Origin: Bacillota bacterium
GTDB taxonomy: Bacteria; Bacillota; Desulfotomaculia; Desulfotomaculales; Desulfallaceae
Length of the DNA: 64,000 bases
Assembly (NCBI GenBank): GCA_023439185.1
Contig: JAEXOR010000037.1
Span: 1 to 64,000, forward strand
Reading direction: 5' to 3'
Both the position numbers and the translations under genes were made by a program. Positions 17,231 to 25,038 of the stretch are shown here, piece by piece; within the stretch, counting starts at the first letter, position 1, and every line of letters begins with the position of its first letter. Under the pieces are notes generated by a model. That model saw only the letters and a program-made list of their open reading frames with translations, was not told where the DNA came from and made no database searches.

Positions 17231-17520
17231 AAAAAATTAAACCCTTCGTCCTCAATGAGACGAAGGGTGATCACTCCGCGGTACCACTCAAATTAACGGC
17301 AGTTTGCCGTTCGCTTTACAAGATACGGGATTATTGGTTCAACAATCCGATATCCCCTTCCTTTTAACGGCGGAAGTCTCCGTCCGGGCCTACTCTCGCA
17401 TGATTTGGGCCGGCCACTCCGGGGGCAGTTCAACATATCGCTTCGACCGCCTCGCACCACCCGGCGGCTCTCTGAACCCGCTGATATTGCCTACTATTCC
17501 CCGTCATCGTTATTTTGTAA
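17231..17520 (-). promoter_or_regulatory. T-box riboswitch upstream of leuA
   Basis: The minus strand carries the T-box core TGGTACCGCGGA (17286-17275). A terminator hairpin follows (ACCCTTCGTC with GACGAAGGGT, 17268-17241) and then TTTAATTTTTT. Upstream are Stem I-like elements: GAATAGTAGGC, CAGAGAGC and GGTGGTGCGAGGCGG. A possible specifier is CTG (Leu) at 17428-17426 within GTTGAACTGCC; this codon reading is tentative. Uncharged tRNA would stabilise the antiterminator and switch on leuA about 100 nt downstream. Confidence 0.88.
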
Positions 17521-17562
17521 TATTTTGCATTGCAGAAATTCTACCAGCAACACCCGCCACTG

Positions 17563-18519
17563 TCAAGAGGAGGTCAGGCCTGACCCCGTTAAGACGCTGA
17601 TGGGGACGGCCAGGCCGAAGTTTTTTTGTTGGCCGTTAACTTCTTTTTGGTAGCGGGCGAAAACAACCCCCACCACTTCGCTGTTGCCGTTGAACACCGG
17701 GCTGCCGCTGTTGCCCGGGTAAACCGGGGCGTTGATGCTAAATACCGGATCGGGGTTGTTCCCCAACCGCATGTATCCGTCTATCTCTCCGTCCACCACC
17801 ACGTTGTTCAGACCCAGCGGATTGCCCACCACCCTGATTTTATCCCCGGTCCCGGGAAACCCGTCCTCGCCGACAGGCACCATCGGCAGGTCTTCTCCCA
17901 GCAGCCTGATCACGGCCAGGTCGTATTCCGGCCTGGAATCCCAGCTTTGAGCCTTATAGATTTTGCCTCCGGGGAAGGTGACGGTCATGTTGAGCGCGCC
18001 GTCAATAACGTGGTGATTGGTAACAATAAACCCCTCCGGCCTGATATTAAACCCCGTGCCGGACTTGCTCTGGGCGGCAATGGACGTTCCCTGCCGGGCA
18101 ACAACGTCTATTTGCACCACCGCCGCCTGCAGCCGCCGGACATCAATATCCTTCTGCAGCTCCACCGAACGGCCCACCAGTTCCGCCAGCGGGAACTGCA
18201 GCACGGGCCACGAAACGGCCAGGGCAAGCCCTAAAAAAGCCAGCACCGTCACCAGGGCTACAACGCGCAGCAAAGGAGACCTGGGCGGCTTTTCGGATTC
18301 ATCATCGTCCCGGTCATCGTCGTCATCCTGGAATTGTTTCAGATACTCCAGGTCGTAATCCTCCGGGTAATCCTTATCAGGGTCGTCCTCGTAACCGTCC
18401 TCCAGGTAATCATCGTCTTCATAATCGTCGTCATACAGATATTTGTCTTCATATTCGCCGCCGTTGTTTCCGCCGGCCGCGCTTTCCTCCGGCGGTCGTT
18501 TGCGTTTATCGTCTCGCAT
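17563..18519 (-). CDS. Membrane-anchored S1C serine protease (HtrA-like, no PDZ)
   Basis: The 318-residue protein has a very acidic cytoplasmic N-terminus (about residues 22-75, mostly Asp, Glu and Tyr). One membrane helix (about 84-105, LRVVALVTVLAFLGLALAV) and an extracytoplasmic trypsin-like domain follow. The catalytic triad is visible: His in VTNHHVID, Asp in EYDLAVIRL, Ser in PGNSGSPVF. A PDZ domain is absent, unlike the second HtrA in this window. The last codons lie in a GGTCAGGCCTGACC palindrome, so the natural C-terminus may have been altered by a repeat. Confidence 0.85.
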   Translation of the reverse strand: MRDDKRKRPPEESAAGGNNGGEYEDKYLYDDDYEDDDYLEDGYEDDPDKDYPEDYDLEYLKQFQDDDDDRDDDESEKPPRSPLLRVVALVTVLAFLGLALAVSWPVLQFPLAELVGRSVELQKDIDVRRLQAAVVQIDVVARQGTSIAAQSKSGTGFNIRPEGFIVTNHHVIDGALNMTVTFPGGKIYKAQSWDSRPEYDLAVIRLLGEDLPMVPVGEDGFPGTGDKIRVVGNPLGLNNVVVDGEIDGYMRLGNNPDPVFSINAPVYPGNSGSPVFNGNSEVVGVVFARYQKEVNGQQKNFGLAVPISVLTGSGLTSS

Positions 18520-18543
18520 GCCGTACTCCCTCGCCCATCATTT

Positions 18544-19320
18544 TTATAGCTCAAATTCAGCAATTAAAAAAGTATGGTCCGAGGGTTTTTCTTTCAGCCT
18601 TGGCTCCATGTCAATACGGGCGCCCCGGGACAACCCGGCCAGCGGTCCGGTAGCCCAGATATGGTCGACCCGCCAGCCCATTCTTCTTTTTACGCCGTTG
18701 GGCACGCGGTAATCATAAAATGTGTAATGGCCGCCATCAGGCATATGGCGGCGGAAAACGTCCTCAAACCCCCAATCCTTCACATACTGCAGAGCCTTGT
18801 GTTCCATAGGGTGATAACCCACGTGGCCCAGGAGTTTTTCGGGGCTGTGCACGTCGATGGGCTCGGGAGCCACGTTAAAATCCCCCGTCCAGAGCACATG
18901 CGTATCGGGGCTGAAACCGCGGTCGAAGACTTCGCGCATGTTGGTGATCCAATTTATCTTGTAAGCGAACTCGTCGGTGTCCGGCGCCCTGCCCTGGGGT
19001 ATATAGGTATTTATAATATTGATGCCCTTAACCTTCGCGGCAATCAGCCGCGCCTCGCCCGACCTGGAGAAGCTTGAAATATCAATTGACAGCTCCGTCA
19101 GTTCATGAACGCCGGCAATGGCTACCCCGTTATATGATTTCTGACCTTTATAGATGACGTTGTAACCTGCGGCGTTAAATTCACCGGCGGGAAAATTGCG
19201 GTCCTCGACCTTGGTTTCCTGCATACAAAGCACGTCCGGTTTTTCAGCCTCCAGCCAATCCAGTATAATCGGCAGCCTGGCCCGGACGGAATTGGTGTTG
19301 AAAGTGGCTACCTTGAACAT
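18544..19320 (-). CDS. xth: Exodeoxyribonuclease III
   Basis: The 258-residue enzyme belongs to the AP endonuclease/exonuclease III family. Motifs are ATFNTNSVRARL, CMQETKVED (metal-binding Glu), INTYIPQGR, WTGDFNVAPEPID and RVDHIWATGPL near the C-terminus (catalytic Asp-His). It acts in base excision repair. GGAGGG lies before the ATG. It is upstream of the acidic protease gene on the same strand with a 24-nt gap. Confidence 0.95.
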   Translation of the reverse strand: MFKVATFNTNSVRARLPIILDWLEAEKPDVLCMQETKVEDRNFPAGEFNAAGYNVIYKGQKSYNGVAIAGVHELTELSIDISSFSRSGEARLIAAKVKGINIINTYIPQGRAPDTDEFAYKINWITNMREVFDRGFSPDTHVLWTGDFNVAPEPIDVHSPEKLLGHVGYHPMEHKALQYVKDWGFEDVFRRHMPDGGHYTFYDYRVPNGVKRRMGWRVDHIWATGPLAGLSRGARIDMEPRLKEKPSDHTFLIAEFEL

Positions 19321-19349
19321 AAAAGCCCTCCGCTGCGGTTTTGTATATT

Positions 19350-19628
19350 TTACACAGCATTAAGCTTTTCCGCAATACATGACCAGGAGCGCCTGGCAAA
19401 AATCACGGGTACCGACTGGTTTTTGGCCTTTTCTTTGATCAGCAGGGCAATGTTATGGTTTATGTAGTTGGTCAGCACGACCACCAGTCCGGCGTCCACG
19501 GGAATGTTGAGATCCCGTTTTTTAACCTTTTTGCGTCCCTTGAAATGAATGACGTTATCGTAGCCCAACGATTTAAAATTGCTGTCGATGTCGCCGAGAT
19601 AGTCCCCGCCGACGATGAAGACTGACAT
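19350..19628 (-). CDS. DUF2325 domain protein
   Basis: The 92-residue protein begins MSVFIVGGDYLGDIDSNFKS and contains HFKGRKKVKKRDLNIP, DAGLVVVLTNYINHNIA and PVIFARRSWSCI, the DUF2325 pattern. The family resembles a Rossmann-like sensor fold and its function is unknown. GGAGG precedes the ATG. A Fur-box-like palindrome just upstream suggests iron control. It lies 29 nt upstream of xth and may be cotranscribed with it. Confidence 0.85.
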   Translation of the reverse strand: MSVFIVGGDYLGDIDSNFKSLGYDNVIHFKGRKKVKKRDLNIPVDAGLVVVLTNYINHNIALLIKEKAKNQSVPVIFARRSWSCIAEKLNAV

Positions 19629-19653
19629 ATTTATACCTCCAATTTAATGACAA

Positions 19654-19668
19654 TGAAAATGATTATCA
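19654..19668. promoter_or_regulatory. Fur-box-like operator upstream of the DUF2325 gene
   Basis: TGAAAATGATTATCA matches the 7-1-7 Fur core TGATAATNATTATCA with one mismatch. Overlapping copies extend to about 19675 (ATGATTATCATTATCATT). It lies about 30 nt upstream of the ATG at 19628, near a likely promoter. Confidence 0.7.
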
Positions 19669-19763
19669 TTATCATTAAATATACATGCTTATCCTATTTG
19701 TGTCAAGCCCTAAAGAAAAGCCCCGATATTGCTTCCCTCTGAAGGAGATTCAAGGCTGGCTTT

Positions 19764-19828
19764 GGTGCCAGGTGTTAAAAGTTAAAAGCTGCAAAAACCG
19801 CAACTTTAAACTTTTAACACCTGGCACC
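19764..19828. repeat. Palindromic intergenic repeat, copy 1
   Basis: The left arm is 19764-19788 and the right arm 19804-19828 (25 nt each, nearly perfect). The loop contains CTGCAAAAACCGCAA. The arms begin GGTGCCAGGTGTTAAAAG. A second copy at 51719-51783 has the same arm core, loop and preceding GGCTTTG. It may also act as a terminator, but it precedes the 3' end of the oxidoreductase gene at 19839. Confidence 0.8.
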
Positions 19829-19838
19829 GTGCTTCCAC

Positions 19839-21404
19839 CTATCTGTTTTTCTCAACGTTAATGGCCAGGTCGGGGCATACGTACAGGCATTTCAGGCAGC
19901 CGATACAACTTTCAATGTTACGCGCCGCCGCGGGATTGTAACCCTGGGCGTTAAAGTCTTGGGTCATCTCAAAAATGCCCAGCGAGCATACTTCCTGGCA
20001 ATATCCGCAGCCCTTGCAGATTTTATCGTTCACCGCCACCCGGTAATCCCTGGCGTCGCAGGCCAGGCAGCGGCTGGCTTCCCGCATGGCCGCCTCCCGC
20101 CCGAACCCCGGTTCCGCCAGGTCAAAACTGTTAACCCGCCGGCTGACCGGAATATTGTCCACTTCCGGCCGGTATGTTCCCCGGGGGGCTTCCTCAGGCG
20201 CTTCCGTCCGCCCGCCGGCGCAGGTGCCGTCAATTGCGCCGGTGCCGCCCAGGTACCGGTCAATGGCCTGGCCGGCCCGCCTTCCGGTATTGATCGCTTC
20301 AATGATCGACGAGGGTCCGGTGACGGCGTCACCCGCGGCATAAACACCCCTGGTCCCGGTGGCCAAGTCCGCGTTTACGTCCAGGCTGAAGAAACCGGCA
20401 TCCACCGTTTGCCCCACCGCCACAATCACCGTGTCGCAGGCCACGTCAAACTCACTTCCCTCAACCGGCACGGGAGCAGGCCTGCCGGAGGCGTCAACGG
20501 GGCCGGGCACCATTTTGACGGCGGTAACGCCGTGCTTACTGACTTTAACCGGGGCGGTCAGGAACTGAATCTCCACCCCTTCCTCCAGCGCGGCTTTAAC
20601 CTCTTCCGGGCCGGCGGGCATTTGAGCCATGGTGCGGCGATACAATATGGTTACCCGCGCCCCCAGGCGCACCGCGCTCCGGGCGGCGTCAATGGCGGTG
20701 TTGCCGCCGCCAATCACTACAACTTTACCGCCCACAGCCGGGGCGTCGCCGGTATTGACCTGTTTTAAGAAAGCAATGCCGTCCAGCACATTTGCTTCCT
20801 GCTCGCACTCAATGCCGGCTTTGCGGCTCCGCCAGGCCCCCACCGCCACCAGTACGGCGTCAAATCCGTCCGTCAGCAGGCTTTCCGCCATGGTGATCCT
20901 GGTATCAGTTACTATTTCCACCCCGCGCCGGGTGATATATTCTATATCCCGGTCCAGCACCCGGTTGGGCAGGCGGTATTCGGGGATGCCGTAGCGCAGC
21001 ATGCCGCCGGGTTGGGGCAGGGCTTCATATACACGCACGGCATGCCCTTTACCGGCCAGGAACCAGGCCGCCGCGAGGCCGCCTGGGCCCGAGCCCACCA
21101 CCGCCACCTTTTTGCCGGTGGGCGCCGGTTTTTCTTCGGCCTGACAATCGTCCCCATATTCCAGCGCCGCCCTCTTCAGCAGCCTGATGGCCACCGGTTC
21201 GTCATACTGCATGCGGGCGCATCTGGATTCGCAGGGATGTACGCAGGCATATCCGCACACCCCGGGGAAGGGTATTTTTTCCCGGATCACCGCCAGAGCG
21301 CCGGTGAAATCTCCGTCCCTGATACAGCTTACATAACGCGAAACATCCACCCCCGCCGGGCAGGCCGCAATGCACGAGGGTGTGACGCACTTGGCGTTAT
21401 TCAT
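19839..21404 (-). CDS. GltD-like FAD/NADPH oxidoreductase fused to a 2[4Fe-4S] ferredoxin domain
   Basis: The 521-residue protein has an N-terminal Cys-rich Fe-S region (SCIAACPAGVDVSRYV; CGYACVHPCESRCAR). FAD binding is at about 108-135 (VAVVGSGPGGLAAAWFLAGK) and NADPH binding at about 225-255 (VVVIGGGNTAIDAARSAVRL). The C-terminal part has two four-Cys clusters (CKGCGYCQEVC and CIGCLKCLYVCP). The central part is the glutamate-synthase small-subunit type. It is the last gene of a kor operon and overlaps korC by 8 nt. It probably passes electrons between the oxidoreductase and NADP(H), with the C-terminus standing in for the ferredoxin-like delta subunit. Confidence 0.88.
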   Translation of the reverse strand: MNNAKCVTPSCIAACPAGVDVSRYVSCIRDGDFTGALAVIREKIPFPGVCGYACVHPCESRCARMQYDEPVAIRLLKRAALEYGDDCQAEEKPAPTGKKVAVVGSGPGGLAAAWFLAGKGHAVRVYEALPQPGGMLRYGIPEYRLPNRVLDRDIEYITRRGVEIVTDTRITMAESLLTDGFDAVLVAVGAWRSRKAGIECEQEANVLDGIAFLKQVNTGDAPAVGGKVVVIGGGNTAIDAARSAVRLGARVTILYRRTMAQMPAGPEEVKAALEEGVEIQFLTAPVKVSKHGVTAVKMVPGPVDASGRPAPVPVEGSEFDVACDTVIVAVGQTVDAGFFSLDVNADLATGTRGVYAAGDAVTGPSSIIEAINTGRRAGQAIDRYLGGTGAIDGTCAGGRTEAPEEAPRGTYRPEVDNIPVSRRVNSFDLAEPGFGREAAMREASRCLACDARDYRVAVNDKICKGCGYCQEVCSLGIFEMTQDFNAQGYNPAAARNIESCIGCLKCLYVCPDLAINVEKNR

Positions 21405-21945
21405 TGGCGTTCGCCTCCCCGTTTTTTGTTACCAGCTCAATGCCCGCCTGCAGGGCTTTAATGTTCATCCCGGCTACTTTCCCGGCAAACCGCCTGTTCA
21501 GCACGGCGGCCAGGCTGTCGGTTTTAATCATCCCCGTGAGGGTAGACATTGCGCCGAGGGCAATGATATTGGCGGTACCCACATGCCCCAGCCGGCTGGC
21601 CATTTCGGTGAAGGGAAAACCGTATAAATTATGCCCCGCGCGTTTTTCCAGCAGGGTGGTGTCGTAAAAAACCGGCCCGGCAGGCTCACCGGGGGCGTAC
21701 ATCCGCATCGCCTGCTCGGTAAGGACCAGGATCACGTCGGGCTCCTGGACCTGCTGGAACATAATTTCATTCCGGCTGATAATCACTTCGGACTTGGAGA
21801 AACCGCCCCGGCTGGCGATGCCGTAAGACTGGGTCTGGACCGCGTTCTGGCCTTCCAGTATAGCGGCCTGGGCCAGGATAATACCGCAAACCACCAGACC
21901 CTGGCCGCCGGAACCGGCCATGATTACTTCGTATTGCTCTTTCAC
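21397..21945 (-). CDS. korC: 2-oxoacid:ferredoxin oxidoreductase, gamma subunit
   Basis: The 182-residue protein has the gamma-subunit start MAGSGGQGLVVCGIILAQAA and the conserved QTQSYGIASRGGFSKSEVIIS. It completes the enzyme that oxidatively decarboxylates a 2-oxoacid to an acyl-CoA, reducing ferredoxin. Substrate (2-oxoglutarate or a branched-chain acid) cannot be fixed by eye; 2-oxoglutarate is likely. It overlaps korB by 4 nt and the fusion gene by 8 nt, consistent with one operon. Confidence 0.88.
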   Translation of the reverse strand: MKEQYEVIMAGSGGQGLVVCGIILAQAAILEGQNAVQTQSYGIASRGGFSKSEVIISRNEIMFQQVQEPDVILVLTEQAMRMYAPGEPAGPVFYDTTLLEKRAGHNLYGFPFTEMASRLGHVGTANIIALGAMSTLTGMIKTDSLAAVLNRRFAGKVAGMNIKALQAGIELVTKNGEANANE

Positions 21946-22772
21946 CTTTTCGCACCACCCTCCAGCGCCCTGGCCCTGATTTGTTCGTACCGGGCGGAAA
22001 AGTCGGGCTCATCGCGGTCAACCAGTTTACCGACGGCAAAGCAGCCTTCCTTTTCCGGATCGGTCAACTGATCGTATTTTTCTTTGCTCACCGCTTTTTC
22101 TTTCAGCCAGTTGAGCATTTCCAAGCCCCGCTTCATGCTGTTGTTCCTGCCGTAGTGAGTGGGGCAGGGACTGACCACTTCCACCAGGGAAAAGCCTTTT
22201 TTGCACAGGGCTTCTTTCATCTGCTCCTTGAGCTCCCAGCCGTGGTACACCGTGCCCCGGGCCACGTAGTTGGCGCCGGCCACTTCGGCCAGGGCGCAAA
22301 TGTCGAAGCCCCTTTCCGGATTGCCGTATACCGTGGTGCTGGTGTATTTTTCCGACGGCGTGGTGCCGGAACACTGTCCGCCGGTCATGCCGTAGTTGTA
22401 GTTGTTCAATACGATGGCGGTGACGTCCATGTTCCGCCTGGCCGCGTGGATAAAGTGATTGCCCCCGATGGTGACGCCGTCGCCGTCGCCCATCAGTACC
22501 ACGACGTTTAACTTGGGGTTATAGGCTTTGACGCCGCTGGCAAAGGCCAGGGCGCGCCCGTGGGTGGTGTGCAGGGCGTTGGTCAGCAGGTAGTCGTCCG
22601 TTTTGCCCCAGCAGCCAATGCCGGTGACGACCACCGTTTCGTTCTTCTTAAAGCCCAGTTCCTCAAAGGCTCTGAGCATGTTCCCCAGCGCTATGCCGTT
22701 ACCGCACCCCGGGCACCACATATGGGGCAATGATCCGTCTTTTAAATACCCGACGCCTGTCGCGTGCGTCAC
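21942..22772 (-). CDS. korB: 2-oxoacid:ferredoxin oxidoreductase, beta subunit (TPP-binding)
   Basis: The 276-residue subunit binds thiamine diphosphate: WCPGCGNGIALGNMLRAF at the N-terminus, and the GDGD...N motif (VVLMGDGDGVTIGGNHFIHA, with NNYNYGMTGGQ). HTTHGRALAFASGVK is typical of this family. The start is GTG at 22772 after GAGGTG. It lies 15 nt after korA. Confidence 0.92.
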   Translation of the reverse strand: MTHATGVGYLKDGSLPHMWCPGCGNGIALGNMLRAFEELGFKKNETVVVTGIGCWGKTDDYLLTNALHTTHGRALAFASGVKAYNPKLNVVVLMGDGDGVTIGGNHFIHAARRNMDVTAIVLNNYNYGMTGGQCSGTTPSEKYTSTTVYGNPERGFDICALAEVAGANYVARGTVYHGWELKEQMKEALCKKGFSLVEVVSPCPTHYGRNNSMKRGLEMLNWLKEKAVSKEKYDQLTDPEKEGCFAVGKLVDRDEPDFSARYEQIRARALEGGAKR

Positions 22773-22787
22773 GATGACACCTCTTTC

Positions 22788-23915
22788 CTATTTTATTGCC
22801 CCCAGGATGTCTTTCGGGGTGATGATCTGGCCGTTGTACTTGTTCACCAGCGTGATGTCCTTATCCGGGCCCAGAACGCGCCGCACCTCGCCGGTTACCT
22901 GGCCGCTGTAGTTCATTTCTGCAACCACTACCTTTTTGGCGCGCCGGCCGCAGGCCGCTATTTCCTGGTCCGCAAAGGGCCACAGGGTGACCAGCTGCAG
23001 CACCCCGGCCTTGATTCCGTTTTTGCGGGCTTCCAGCGCCGCCGCCCGGGCCGCCCGGGTGGTGGCGCCAAAGGCAATCAGCAGCACTTCCGCGTCGTCG
23101 GTGTCATAACTCTTGGTAATTACTATCTCGTCCCGGTACCGCTCCAGCTTTCTGTGCAGCTGGGCCACCCGCCACCCGGCGTTGGCCGGGTCGTTGTTGC
23201 TGTAACCGTCCAGACCGTGCATGGAACTGGTGACGTGGTAAACGTAATCGCTGCCGTAAGCAGCCAGGGGAGCAATTCCGTCGGCCTCGGGCTCAAACGG
23301 TTTATATTCCTCCAGAGGCACCGAGGGTTTTTTCCTGTCGATAACCTCCACCTCGCCCGGCGCCGGGAAAATTATATTCTCACGCATATGGGCCACTATT
23401 TCATCGGCGGCCAGGATCACCGGCACGCGGAATTTTTCCGCAAAATTAAAGGCCTGAACGGCCAGGGTGAAACATTCCCGCACCGTTGCCGGCGTCAGGG
23501 CAATGACGGCCTGGTCCCCGTGCCTGCCCCACCGGACCTGCATTACATCGGACTGGGCCGGCTTGGTGGCCAGCCCGGTGCTGGGACCGGAACGCTGCAC
23601 GTTAATGATCACGCACGGCACCTCCCCCATCACCGCCAGGCCCAGGTTTTCCTGCATCAATGAAAAGCCCGGGCCGCTGGTGGCAGTGAAGGACTTCGCA
23701 CCGGCCAGGGAGGCTCCCACAATAGCCCCCATACTGGCTATTTCATCCTCCATCTGCAAATACACGCCCCCCACTTTGGGCATCAGCCTGGAACACTCCT
23801 CGGCTATTTCCGAGGACGGCGTGATAGGGTAACCGGCATAAAACCTGGCTCCCGCATAAATGGCGCCATGGGCGATAGCTTCATTGCCCTGTACGAGCTG
23901 TGCTTCTCGCTGCAC
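22788..23915 (-). CDS. korA: 2-oxoacid:ferredoxin oxidoreductase, alpha subunit
   Basis: The 375-residue subunit begins with the pyrimidine-binding region (QGNEAIAHGAIYAGARFYAG, YPITPSSEIAEE). GPGFSLMQENLGLAVMGEVP and NVQRSGPSTGLATKPAQSD follow; this is the alpha-subunit signature. A C-terminal transketolase-like domain is near 265-370. The start is GTG at 23915, after AAGGGGG. It is the first gene of the korA-korB-korC-oxidoreductase operon. Confidence 0.92.
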   Translation of the reverse strand: MQREAQLVQGNEAIAHGAIYAGARFYAGYPITPSSEIAEECSRLMPKVGGVYLQMEDEIASMGAIVGASLAGAKSFTATSGPGFSLMQENLGLAVMGEVPCVIINVQRSGPSTGLATKPAQSDVMQVRWGRHGDQAVIALTPATVRECFTLAVQAFNFAEKFRVPVILAADEIVAHMRENIIFPAPGEVEVIDRKKPSVPLEEYKPFEPEADGIAPLAAYGSDYVYHVTSSMHGLDGYSNNDPANAGWRVAQLHRKLERYRDEIVITKSYDTDDAEVLLIAFGATTRAARAAALEARKNGIKAGVLQLVTLWPFADQEIAACGRRAKKVVVAEMNYSGQVTGEVRRVLGPDKDITLVNKYNGQIITPKDILGAIK

Positions 23916-24046
23916 TTTAATCCCCCTTCTGTCAATAACCCATGTTTTTATTTAAATGCAATACGTATATTCTAAATAAACAGCAATACCGGGTGATTTA
24001 TAAAAGTATTGTCATGATGAAAAAATGCCGTTAGAATTAGTCTATT

Positions 24047-24979
24047 ATGAAAAATTGGCAGCATAACGAACAAGTTAACGGTATTGCCTCGGCTGTGGGA
24101 GCTTACCTGCTGTGGGGGTTTTTTCCCATTTACTGGAAGCTGGTTCAGGTCGTCCCCCCACAGGAGATCCTGGCTCACCGGATCGTATGGTCCTTTGTGT
24201 TCCTGGTGCTGGTGCTGCTTGCCACCGGTAAAATCGGTTCATTTATGGCGGAATTGCGCGGGCTTGCCGCCCAACCGCCCAAGATCGCCGGCGTTGTACT
24301 GGCATCAATATTTATTACCGTCAACTGGTATACGTACATCTGGGCCGTGAACCACGACCGGGTGGTGGAATCAAGCCTGGGGTATTATATCAACCCTCTG
24401 GTCAGCGTAATGCTGGGGGTTATCGTCCTCAAAGAGAAACTGTCGTTCTGGCAGGTGGTCTCATTTATTCTGGCCGCCGCCGGCGTTATGTATATGACGG
24501 TAAATTTCGGCGCCGTCCCCTGGATGGCGCTGATTCTGGCCGCCAGCTTCGGCATGTACGGGCTGCTTAAAAAGATGACCCATCTGAGCGCTCTGACCGG
24601 AATAACCCTGGAGACCATGGTCATAACCCCTTTTGTGCTTACTTACCTGGGGTTTGTGCATTACAGCGGAAACGGGGCATTCGGCAATGTCGCGCCCGGT
24701 GTTACAGGGTTGTTGCTGGGGGCGGGCGTTGTAACGGCGGTGCCGCTGGTCCTTTTTGCGGCGGGCGCCAACCGGCTCCCGTTATCGGTAATTGGTTTTT
24801 TGCAGTACCTGGCGCCGACTTTGATGCTGATTATCGGGGTCGGCATGTACCACGAGCCCTTCACCCGGGTACACCTGGTTTCATTCACCCTGATCTGGAC
24901 GGCGCTGACGGTGTTCTCCCTGGCTAAAACCAAAATAATGACTGAACATGAACCAAAGCTGTTCAAAAGATATGGATAG
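24047..24979 (+). CDS. rarD: EamA family transporter RarD
   Basis: The 310-residue protein has about ten membrane helices. The N-terminal AYLLWGFFPIYWKLVQVVPP and ILAHRIVWSFVFL are the RarD signature. The mid-region WAVNHDRVVESSLGYYINPL and C-terminal VIGFLQYLAPTLMLIIGV also fit. Substrate unknown (DMT superfamily). The start ATG at 24047 has no strong ribosome site nearby. It is divergent from korA and followed by a terminator. Confidence 0.9.
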   Translation: MKNWQHNEQVNGIASAVGAYLLWGFFPIYWKLVQVVPPQEILAHRIVWSFVFLVLVLLATGKIGSFMAELRGLAAQPPKIAGVVLASIFITVNWYTYIWAVNHDRVVESSLGYYINPLVSVMLGVIVLKEKLSFWQVVSFILAAAGVMYMTVNFGAVPWMALILAASFGMYGLLKKMTHLSALTGITLETMVITPFVLTYLGFVHYSGNGAFGNVAPGVTGLLLGAGVVTAVPLVLFAAGANRLPLSVIGFLQYLAPTLMLIIGVGMYHEPFTRVHLVSFTLIWTALTVFSLAKTKIMTEHEPKLFKRYG

Positions 24980-25007
24980 TAAGCCCGGAAGCGAGATTCC
25001 GGGCTTA
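24980..25007. terminator. Terminator after rarD
   Basis: TAAGCCCGGAA (24980-24990) and TTCCGGGCTTA (24997-25007) form a perfect 11-bp stem with a 6-nt loop between the convergent rarD and TAXI genes. Confidence 0.7.
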
Positions 25008-25038
25008 CTTGCTGACTTAAGTTTTATTTCTGATCAAT

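Noticed and set aside
22764..23663. A 299-codon plus-strand frame opposite korA
   Set aside because: It covers korA in reverse and has His/Gly/Arg-rich unnatural composition. Not a gene.
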